Shown: positions 55,353 to 64,000 of the stretch, one piece after another
Numbering within the stretch: position 1 is the stretch's first letter
Layout: each line of letters opens with the position of its first letter
Assembly: GCA_015956445.1 (NCBI GenBank)
Contig: WIUZ02000002.1
Location: 1,116,001 to 1,180,000 of the forward strand
From: Thelephora terrestris
Taxonomy: Eukaryota > Basidiomycota > Agaricomycetes > Thelephorales > Thelephoraceae
Direction of reading: 5' to 3'
DNA length: 64,000 nucleotides
Program-made: the position numbers and the translations under genes
Notes under the pieces: model-generated
What the model saw: the letters and a program-made list of their open reading frames with translations, nothing else
Database searches by the model: none
Told to the model about the DNA's origin: nothing

Positions 55353-57313
55353 TCACCGCTTGATAAATCCGACCAATTCCTTCTGGAGGGCACGTTGCCT
55401 CCTAGCATGTTCCAGATCTTCGGCGCTCCTGAGCTCGTACACGACGTCTTTGGTCTTGCCGAAGTAAACCTAGCAGGAGACCATGTCAGTAGGGCCGATC
55501 GAAATGGAGAGCTTGATGTTTCGGTCAGAAAAGTGATGACATAGCCGTGGCCGCGATCGCGATCTTCCAGGGGCAGATGCCGACCACTCAAGGGCTGAAG
55601 CGCAATCAAACGTTCCCCGGTGGTAGCATAAGCCGCATCGCCGCAACAACAAAGTTGAGCCCGGAGATCACAGCGGAAATCACCACCACGGAGTCGAGCG
55701 ACATCGCGTGCAGCTGTTGTGACCACACCTGGTACGCCAGATTATCTCCGGCCGTGGTTCCCAGCCCAGCGAGCGCGCGGTGCTGAGCGTCACGAAATGT
55801 GAAAGAAGACACGGGTGCGGGTTTACGGAAAGGAGGGGCCGCCCATAGTAGCCCAGAAAGGAGAAGAAGAAGCGGAGAGAAGAGAGCGAACGAGCTGACC
55901 TCCTGTAGTAACCCTCTCATTTTAATCTCCATGTCTTCAATTATCCTCCCCGTGTTCGTGATATGAGAAGTCGGATCTTGCACCGGGAGATCATGTTCAG
56001 ACTGTCCACGATAGCCACGATGTACGAGGTTGAGGTGAACCCGAGGTTTGAGAAAGCGAATTGGCCGACCGGTGAAAAAAGTCAATCGGACGTCAGTTTG
56101 GTTGGCCGCACATTTGCCAAGAGATTGATTGACAGTAAAGACGAGCAGTCCCAAAATTCCCGGGTATCAAAATGTTGTAGGAACAAAGGCAGAGGGACAT
56201 TAGTGCATCAGGAGGTCGTTGTCCGATGTCGATCAAGGGCCAGGTGGGAATCGGAGTTAGAAGGGAACAGTGAGATATTTGAGATTGAATGGAGGGAATA
56301 TGTTGGAAATCTCATCAGCTTCAGCTGCCTTTCAAAACTTCGTTCCAAACCAGGCTCAAGGTCCAGGGTTCACAGCCCCAGGTGACCGCCAGACAAGCGG
56401 GTACGACCGCAATGTGGGACAATGGAAGGGTAGCTGTACTGCCACCCTCCAGATAACCCCATAACAGAATCGAGGCCGAAGAGAAGAGACAGACTTACCT
56501 GCCTGGTCATACTCCCACTCAACCCGATCTCGCCAGAGCTTTTCTTCCCGTCCTCGCCCGCTCGCTTCTCGCTGTTGACCATGTTAAGCATGATGGTTGA
56601 GGTGAGTTTGTAGTGCGCTTGACGACCACGTTCGGATGCCTCGAATACGTGGATGGAATCCCAAGAACCATAGTTCTCTGTCGGCTGGGCTGGTGTCAAC
56701 ACTGCACTGACGGTTAGAAATAGAGCAACCCATGGGCGTGATTCTGCTGGGCTTACCTTTCTTAAACAAGACAACGCCGGCGAACCCTCCATCGTCCAAA
56801 TCCCAAAGGTATACTGATGAGACGCCGCCTTCGTAGTACCTGGAGGTCATGAGTTGGATGCCAAAGCGTTTGGGCTGAGCGGCGATTAAGTTAGATTGGA
56901 TGCAGAGATAACGCACATCCCCCTGTAGGTATCGAAAGCCTCATTTGCCGCGATCTCCATTTTTCGCAGTTTGGCAGAAGGGATGGTTCCGTCATCCAAA
57001 GGTGGGTCGTACTCGTTGGACCACGGCGATCTGGAAACGAACCCAAACGCACATCGGTGCCCACAAACAGCAAGCCGCGCGGAGACTATTTTCAAACGTA
57101 CCGATAACTGTCTCCGTCCCTGTTGTAATCACACGCGAGGTACTCTTTCCCAGTCGCGGCATCCGTCTTGACTTTGAGCGGTTGATCGACGCTTCCGAGG
57201 AGATCGTCCGCGTAGTCCGGACAGATATCCACCAATGCCGAAACGTTTGCTTCTATTTGCGTCGGGGGGAGCCGACGCATGAGGTCAAGCATTGCGTCTA
57301 GAGGGTCAGACAT
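55353..57313 (-). CDS. CAP2: F-actin-capping protein subunit beta
   Basis: This is the beta subunit of the CapZ heterodimer, which blocks barbed ends of actin filaments in cortical patches. From ATG 57313: [12 protein letters not shown], then [25 protein letters not shown], and [10 protein letters not shown]. Next come [39 protein letters not shown], and [39 protein letters not shown], and [15 protein letters not shown] follow, with TGA at 55353. Two introns are very long for this genome: 56002-56498 (497 nt) and 55470-55899 (430 nt). The gene is complete and divergent from TAN1. Confidence 0.93.
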
Positions 57314-57522
57314 GTTGCGGTGGTCGTCGCTGGCAAAGCTGAAGTGCTGGGTAGAGTTAAAGCGCGAGGATACCCCAAGTGGACTTCAGACTAACCGGAG
57401 CGAGCGTGGATTAAGTAAAAGGTTGGTTGCGAGAAAGGTCGTGGAGGAGATGACGAACGGCGATTGAATTAAGTCACTCGTGATCTGATCGGAGATGGGA
57501 ACGCTTTCTTAATCTTTCTACG
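57314..57522. promoter_or_regulatory. Divergent promoter between CAP2 and TAN1
   Basis: 209 bp separate the two start codons. No specific element was identified; inferred from orientation. Confidence 0.4.
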
Positions 57523-58794
57523 ATGTCCGATTCTACGCCCGGAGATGCTACGAAGAGGAAAAATACTGGTCACGATAGAGAGAAGGGCCGTCGATTTCGC
57601 TCGGTAAGGAGGAAACGACGAAATTCACGCTCTGTACTCCTTTTCACGGCCCTCATAGGATGGTACCTCGATTTGGACAAAACCTGGCGTGAGCGGACCT
57701 GGAGTCTGGGTGTCTTGTATAAAAGGTAAAGAGAAACAGGCTGTCGGAGAGGTCTACCAAGTATTTGAGTCGGTCTGTGACTCCCACCACTGCCGAAGAG
57801 TACGCACTTATGATTTATGGATACTGGGTAGATCGCCTCGGATGTCTGGCCGCAGTCTGCTCCAGATGGTGACGGAGAAAAGTCTGTTGAGAGTGACGGG
57901 GCTGAGGATGGCGATGATTTTGAGGCGCAAATTGCGAAGGAACTTGCGGCGATCAAGCGGCCTAGGAAGGAGCAGAGATTCGGTGAGTGGGACGGCTCGG
58001 ACGCTTGATGCTCAAAATTGAACTTCCAGAAAGCGAACTGCCAGACGGGTACACCTTGTCGTGAGAAGGTATATGTGATAGCTAGATCCCATCTCACCCT
58101 CCGACAGTGATTTTCATTTCGTGTAAACCGCCGGTTGACCCGGTAAAGCTCGTGCTGAAGTACCTGGAGGGCGTCCGGGAGACGGGCATCACACAGACTA
58201 GGCACTCGATGAACACCCTACGATCCCCCCTGACGCTAACGAAGAGACAGATACATCTTGAGACTCACGCCAGTCTCTAATTCTTGCGTCACCGCTCTCC
58301 CCGAAATTAAACACCTCATACAAAAGGCGATGGAAGAATTCGTTTCGCCCCTTGGCGATGACGTTGCATTTAGCGTGAGCGCGCCCTAAGCCCGACGTTT
58401 GGTGTTGACATACCTCTAATCAATTATCGGCTGTCGACTCAGGGAACAGTTCAAGATTGAGTTGAAGATCAGGAACCACAGCACTTTGACTCGTCAAAGT
58501 CTAATTGAAGCGGTGGGCGAATCCGTCCCTAGAAAGTTCAAGGTAGATTTGGAGGCCCCGGAGGTCTTCATCCTCGTGGAGGTGTTCAAGGTGAGGTCAC
58601 AGCCCACCTCCGATTCAATCATTCTGAGTGGTTGCCTGTCTCATGGTGTTTTTTCGAAACAAAAAATTGCTGGGGCACAGAGCACCTGCGGTGTAAGCGT
58701 AGTGCGCGATTATTACAACCTCAAGAAGTTCAATGTGCTTGAACTCGCAAGCGAGGGCAGAAGGGAAGACACGAAGATCGGATTGGCGCCCTAG
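57523..58794 (+). CDS. TAN1: tRNA acetylation adaptor TAN1 (THUMP domain)
   Basis: Tan1 (THUMPD1 in animals) binds tRNA and brings it to the acetyltransferase Kre33/NAT10 for N4-acetylcytidine at position 12 of Ser and Leu tRNAs. From ATG 57523 a Lys/Arg-rich N-terminus leads after an intron to D-G-T-S-I-W-T-K and G-P-G-V-W-V-S-C-I-K-G-K-E-K-Q-A-V-G-E (57665-57760). An acidic linker follows (57860-57990), then the THUMP domain: V-D-P-V-K-L-V-L-K-Y-L near 58135, Y-I-L-R-L-T-P-V-S near 58255, F-K-I-E-L-K-I-R-N-H near 58455. K-F-K-V-D-L-E-A-P-E-V-F-I-L-V-E-V-F-K lies near 58540. The final exon carries C-G-V-S-V-V-R-D-Y-Y-N-L-K-K-F-N-V-L-E-L, and the stop is at 58792-58794. All signature blocks are present with about six introns. 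Confidence 0.88.
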
Positions 58795-58993
58795 CCTGGT
58801 GATCGCAATATCGGGGGATAACGACCTCCGTTGAACACTGGGACAGCGTGGACACGGAATTCTCCAGTTGTAGTACTGAATGCGAGCGTGTGGTGGACGT
58901 TTATATACTGCAATACCATCGTCCGCTCGTCGTGAGGGACAATGAGCACAGATCCGCCTCTAGTTTTGGCCACTTCCGACGAGCGCAGGCATC

Positions 58994-59101
58994 ATGAGTG
59001 GGCCCGCGATCCATCAGTTCCCTTCCCCTACCATCAGCGACATGCAACATGGACACCAACAATCCACAGTTTTGGCCGAACCCTTCATTTATGAACTTTG
59101 A
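58994..59101 (+). other. Overlapping upstream ORF of the Zn2Cys6 gene
   Basis: An ATG at 58994 opens a 35-codon frame ending TGA 59099-59101. It overlaps the proposed main start (59049) in another frame. If both lie in the mRNA leader, translation of the main protein would depend on leaky scanning. Alternatively the real start or first exon differs from the one proposed. Confidence 0.45.
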
Positions 59102-62100
59102 TACCTACGACCAGTCCACTTCGACAAGTTATCGACAGCAGTCTTCGTCACAGCAGTCTTACGCTCACCCGGACTGGTCTGAAACCCCAGACCCGGGCGA
59201 TCGACGAACAACCGGCAGCACTTTCGACCCTACGTTTCAGTCCTCCGCCCCGTACCTCTCACAATCCGATTCGTATGAAGCCTCCCCTGGAAACCTCATT
59301 CAGGCACAGCACCAGCCACTCACCATTCCTTTCTCGAACCCTAACCCGACAGACGTGAACGCTGGCTTATCATCGGGTCTGCCTAGGGACTCATTTCTGC
59401 AGTCTAACGAGGAATATCGTAGGGGAGGCGACAGCTTTCCCCCTCAACAACATACAGGGTTTTCCAACCAGGTTCTCGCACAGTTGCCGCCCCCACCTGC
59501 GTTATACCATCCTGGTGGCCAATCATACCATCGCCAGGGTCTCCCGTTCTCTGATGTCAGTTCGGAAAGCAGCGGGCTCAACCTTTTCGGAGGCGCCCCG
59601 ATGCATTCGAGGGTTCCTTCTCAAGATGGGTGCGTCTGTCTGCCTTGTGTCTGTGCCACTCTCTAATGTGATTGAACGTTCTTCTCGTAGTTCCTTTCGT
59701 TCTCTCGACTCCCCTGATATTAAGCCACCCATGCCACTTCAACCCTCCCCGCTGACGTCCAGGAATGGAGCTGGGAAGAATCACGGAGCAACAGGCTACC
59801 TACAAAACGGTCTGAGTGCCTCAGCCACCGGTAGCCTAAAACGCGTTCGATCACAGGAAGATTCGTTCGCTTATGACCAAATCCCTTCCGGTGACGATTT
59901 CGATCAACCTAGCAGGGAAGACACAAATCGAGCCAAGTCGTAAGTTTTTTGGTTGCAACCTTAACTCCGTGAAGAGCTTCGGACACTGATCGTTTCCTTT
60001 TCTTGTCCCTGGCGACATGTAGTGGTGCCTGTGCCAGATGTAAAAACTTGAAGGTACGCTCATGAACAGTCTCACTTGCGAGTGAAGTCGATCGAGCCTG
60101 ATGATGCTGTGTCGACCCATATAGGTGAGATGCGAGTTTAGAGATGACGCCGAAACATGTCGACGGTGTGCAAATGGCGGTCATGACTGCGTGATACCTG
60201 GGAGGAAGAAACGCAGAATACCACCGTGAGTTCCGGACAGTTGCGCCTCACGCGGATAAACGACGTCAACATTGACTCAACGCTATGCGGTAGCAAACGG
60301 GAACATTTGCTCAATGAAATTCGAGCCCAAGCAGAAGAGATCCAACGATTGATGACGGAGCTTCAGCTCGCGAACCAGCAAGCATCGGTGGCAACGACGA
60401 AGCACCCATCGGATTCGCACGGCTCGGGAAGCCCCACGCGCTCGCCGTCTCGGGTTGGTATTGCAAGTTTATCGCCTGATAAAATCGCTGCTTTGGACCA
60501 GGATACACCAAAACCTGACGTACTTGACTGGGTTGCGAAAGCTAAAGAATCCATCGAGGCTTTCGGCGGGTACATTGGGATTGGTACCGCGAGCGTTTCG
60601 AAGAACCTAGTCGGGGGTTCTGACGATTCGATGGACTCGGACTCGGACGATGATGAGAGCTTTTTGTCGGCTCGTGGCTCAGAGGACGAGGGCGAAGGTG
60701 CGAGTATCGGTTCGGAGGATCGCGGACTCGCATCCAGGCATATTTCGCCTGAGACAAGGGGAAGAGGGAGGGATGTCAACATATCATTGGAGAAACCGGC
60801 GACCATTCCATCCCACGTTGCTCCCTTTGGGTTGATGGCGAACCTCTTGAGGAAGACTAGGCAGGATAGTGAACAGGGTGAGGAGGATGCTGAAAAACCC
60901 AACGAAATTGGTGTGGCGAGGAGGGATTACTTTCGTGCAGGTGCTCCCAATCAAATTCCTAAAGTCTTCAGTGACCAACTTTGCGTTTACTCATCCGTAG
61001 CTACCCCGGACCCTACTGCACGCATTGCGGATGTGGATCAAGACGTCTACCCCGACATCTTGACAGGGAGCATCGTCACTCCCGCGGAAGTCGAAAAGCT
61101 TTTCAAGATGTAGGTGTTAGTCTTGATGTCCGGAGTTGAGGCCGACCTTCTCTTGTCAGCTTCTTTGACTATATGAATCCTTCATTATCTATCGTGGACC
61201 CAAAGTTATACACTGCGGGCAATACATACTATAGGAGCCCACTGTTATTCACAGTTAGTGAGTCTCATTCTCCCTCTACTCTACTCCCACCCCTGTTACC
61301 CAAATGCTGACGTAGCATATCAAGTTTGTGCTATTGCGTCCAGACACTTCCCTGAAAACCCAAAGTTATATCGGAGGGCCATGTGCTGCGCTAGGCGGAT
61401 AGCTGCATCTTCGTTTATCATCGGACAGAAATCTGTCGAGATGGTTATCGCGTATATCCTCATGGCGCTTTACCCGATCCCGGTGAAGAGGTACGAAGAT
61501 GATAGAAGCTGGATCTTCCTTGGAATGGCAATTCGGTGTGTGCTTTTGAACTCATTCTCTATAATCTCCTTACAATTCTGGCGTTCTCCTCAGGATGGCT
61601 TTGGACCTCAACCTCAACATTAGGAGCACCGTTAAACCGAAAGATTCTATGCACGAACGGGAATTACTGAACCGAACTCGGGCGTGGTTGAATTGTTACA
61701 ACGTAGACCGCTCCTTGAGTACCCAGCATGGCCGCCCGCCTACGATACCGAACGACGACTGGATTGCTTCTCACTCAGAGGACTGGTGGAAGAGCTCAGA
61801 CCAAAACATAAAGGGTTTCGACATCCATACGTGTGCTTACACAAGCGAGTTGAGGGTAGTTGGACGGTTTAGGGCCCGGATTTACAACGATACTGAGAGT
61901 CCAACGGGGATGAGCAAGGTATGCTTATTGGCTGATTCTGAAATCACACACTCAACACCTTTTCCAGAATTTGAACTTCGGAGAGTTGGCCTGTGAGACC
62001 GACGACACCTTGGTGGGCCTGAGGGAACGTTGGCAATCCATCTTCGCTGCTAATGATGATCCAACCGACTTGCGTGCCAAGTTCAGAACGAGCTTAATCA

Positions 62101-63135
62101 ATTTGGCCGTCAGCTACGCGCGGTTGGTAGCACTGTCGATTGGGATGAAACGACATGGAGGAAGCACAGAAGACCCGTTCATTATGCGGTGTTGGCATGC
62201 GGCCCGCGCCGTTTGCTTCGTTGTGGTGAACGAGTTGAACTCCCCGGAAATGAGTGAGTGACGAAGCCTTTTGTGCCGTGCAACTACGCTCACGTAACCT
62301 CCCAGGGATATTCCTGAGGCACGGGCCTGATTCTCAGAGCGTATTCGTGACTTTCGCATCCGCGTTTATAATAAGGGTGATTTCCACGATCGACTGTGGC
62401 TAGAGCTCGTTGCTGATTGGCCCTATCAGCTGCTTCAACCCAAGTACATACCCTGGTTCACACGAGAACAGCGACAGGAGAGTTATGACTTGATTCAAAA
62501 GGTCATAGATGCTCTCGGATCACCTGAGATAGCCGTAGATGACAGACACGGGCCCAAACTCTACTCGAGATTACTCACAGGTCTACTTGCTACCGTCAAT
62601 CTTGATGCGCCGTATCCTGTGAAGAGGGGAACGAGCCACACGCGAAGGCCATCATCCAAGAACTCGTCGTTGTCGTCCAGCTCTCCAAGCAGGTCTTCGG
62701 TTTCTCCCCTCATGCCGAACGCGATGCACCTTGAAGCCGACAGGATTTACCAGATTCAAGCAGATGAAGGACAAGGCTCGTCTGAACGTGGATCCACTGA
62801 TGACTCTCCTTCATCTATGAAGGGGTTGAACGTGCAGGATTTCTTCGCCCCGCCATTACCATTTGATGGGGAGTTGTTGCACTCGGTGCAAAACTTGACC
62901 AATTCGACAGAGTGGGAGGGCTTGGCGTTGCCTGGTATGTGCTGCCCCTGTGGGGTTGGTGTTACATAACCCTAATGCTGACTGTGCCTATCTAGGATGG
63001 AATTGGATGGATGGTTTGCAACCGTCTGGGGAGACGCAGAGTGGTATGGGGCCGTTCGGAAATTGCTCACCGCTCCCTGTGCCGGATGTATTTGCGGCCG
63101 TGGATTTTCCTGCCCCCGGTTTCCAAACGTATTGA
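59049..63135 (+). CDS. Zn2Cys6 transcription factor with fungal-specific regulatory domain
   Basis: This is a nuclear zinc-cluster transcription factor of about 1,150 residues or somewhat less. From ATG 59049 comes a ~280-residue Ser/Gln/Pro-rich region. The binuclear cluster, split by introns near 60050, follows: C-A-R-C, K-N-L-K-V-R-C, E-T-C-R-R-C and H-D-C (spacing CX2CX6CX8CX2CX6C), then a basic K-K-R-R linker. A leucine-rich dimerisation coil comes next (60300-60380), then an acidic Ser/Asp-rich stretch (60620-60720). The fungal-specific transcription factor domain spans about 61160-62470 (F-F-D-Y-M-N-P-S-L, I-A-S-R-H-F-P-E-N-P, R-A-W-L-N-C-Y-N-V-D-R-S-L-S, D-R-L-W-L-E-L-V-A-D-W-P). The C-terminal exon ends at 63135. 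About ten introns, frame consistent throughout. The target pathway cannot be told from sequence; resemblance to polysaccharide-degradation regulators is only general. Confidence 0.87.
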
Positions 63136-63652
63136 AATCTGATCAACCGCTCTGCTGCGATCTCCTCGTGGTTTTTTGGATCTTACTGCGGGTGTGATGC
63201 ATTTTGAGTAATAAAAGGGATTTGCGCGTTTGAACGCTGGTAGGGGGGAGCGATGTATGATTTAGGGTTTGAGTATTTCTGTATATGTACGCCCATGATG
63301 TTATAGGATACTCTGAGGTTGGATTGTGTCACTCGGACTTTTGCTCGGTTCAATTCCTATGAATTTGGAGGCTGCTATGCTTTACTCTATCTCGAATTCT
63401 GCAGCCAATTCATCTTCACGGCCGTCACAAAGCGATGAATTCATCGTTATTACGTAATAGATCCAGCCTCAGTGGCTGTGTGTACTATTCCGAATTTCTT
63501 GGCGAGAACGCGTTCGGGTGAGCGCAGATCGCACACTCGGTCGCTTCCGTAAGACTCTGAACACAGCTTTTTACTCCTTTTAATCCATCCCAGTGCAATC
63601 GTCTTCCCCTCATTCACCCCCACTCACACTTGAACTTCCCTGCTATCCTGCC
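63136..63652. other. Intergenic region before the C2-domain gene
   Basis: 517 bp holding the 3' flank of the Zn2Cys6 gene and the promoter of the next gene, both on the plus strand. No gene or clear TATA box was seen. Confidence 0.4.
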
Positions 63653-64000
63653 ATGAGCAAGGAAATCGGAATGTTGGCCGTCGTGGTCCTCAAAGCCAGG
63701 AACCTTCACGACCGCCACTCGTTCTATAAGCAAGACCCATACGCCAAAGTCACCTTGAACGGCAAGACTTACGAGACCCCGCCGGATGTTAAAGGCGGAC
63801 AACGCCCCGAATGGGACGCCGAGTTCAGGTTTCCTGTTTATGCCGCCAAGAGTGACTCTGCGAGGCAGATGGAGGTGACTTGTTGGAGGGCCGAACCGAG
63901 GCAACACGAGGAGATCGGAAAGGGTAAAGTCGACATCAGTGACACCCTTAAGAGCGGGGAGTTTGATGGTGAGTGTGAATCGTTTTTCGTTCTCAGTGCT
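63653..64000 (+). CDS. C2-domain protein, Inn1/Fic1 (ingression protein) type, 5' part
   Basis: This is the start of a protein with an N-terminal C2 domain. From ATG 63653: I-G-M-L-A-V-V-V-L-K-A-R-N-L-H-D, then Y-K-Q-D-P-Y-A-K-V-T-L-N-G (calcium-loop region), T-Y-E-T-P-P-D-V-K-G-G-Q-R-P-E-W-D, and F-R-F-P-V-Y. W-R-A-E-P-R-Q-H-E-E-I-G-K-G-K-V-D-I follows. Exon 1 ends at 63968 before a GTGAGT donor; the rest lies beyond the window. An N-terminal C2 with this spacing is seen in fungal Inn1/Fic1 proteins, which couple actomyosin ring contraction to septum formation in cytokinesis. Assignment is moderately sure because the proline-rich tail is not visible. Confidence 0.75.
   Translation, partial: MSKEIGMLAVVVLKARNLHDRHSFYKQDPYAKVTLNGKTYETPPDVKGGQRPEWDAEFRFPVYAAKSDSARQMEVTCWRAEPRQHEEIGKGKVDISDTLKSGEFDGECESFFVLSA

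Noticed and set aside
63340-63370. tRNA-like T-loop phrase GGTTCAATTCC
   Set aside because: The flanking bases do not form a T-stem, and no matching D-arm, anticodon arm or acceptor stem was found.

Overview
The window is nuclear DNA from a filamentous basidiomycete, almost certainly an agaricomycete. The genes are dense and cut by many short GT-AG introns, mostly about 50-65 nt. Several families present are typical of that class: the F-box-like family with a conserved L-N-A-W-F motif, TKL kinases with an H-G-D-L-K-G catalytic loop, divergent G-alpha proteins, and signal-peptide/single-span proteins with long cytoplasmic tails. No bacterial operons, rRNA genes, CRISPR arrays or convincing tRNA genes were seen.

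Left part (1-29 kb), gene-dense. A Rom2-type Rho GEF runs off the left edge. It is followed by an F-box-like gene, a WOPR (Gti1/Pac2) regulator, TFIIH subunit Tfb2, the proteasome chaperone Nas6/gankyrin, a sesquiterpene synthase without its Asp-rich motif, the enoyl-CoA reductase Tsc13, ARV1, GET4, an HSBP1-like coiled coil, a DUF3455-type secreted protein, a PPR-like mitochondrial protein and ribosomal protein eL8. Most are housekeeping genes that share divergent promoters or face each other tail to tail. Tsc13 and ARV1 (ER lipid metabolism) are adjacent on one strand and are followed by GET4 (tail-anchored protein insertion).

Middle part (29-44 kb), gene-poor. Long stretches show no recognisable gene. 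Among them lie a kinase N-lobe relic, a small agaricomycete-specific protein gene, a TKL kinase with an apparent frameshift at its VAIK lysine codon, a single-span membrane protein with duplicated PPxY motifs, and diverged short repeats. This looks like an accessory, faster-evolving island between conserved blocks.

Right part (44-64 kb), again conserved. It holds a coiled-coil protein with a basic AT-hook tail, RNase H2 subunit A, an unrecognised protein, a G-alpha subunit lacking the catalytic glutamine, a PPIL3-type cyclophilin, actin-capping protein beta with two unusually long introns, the tRNA acetylation adaptor TAN1, a Zn2Cys6 transcription factor with an overlapping upstream ORF, and the start of a C2-domain protein of the Inn1/Fic1 type.

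Gene boundaries were inferred by hand from frame, splice signals and family conservation. Spans are therefore start-to-stop including introns, and internal exon edges are approximate unless stated. Gene names come from remembered family patterns, not from a database search.
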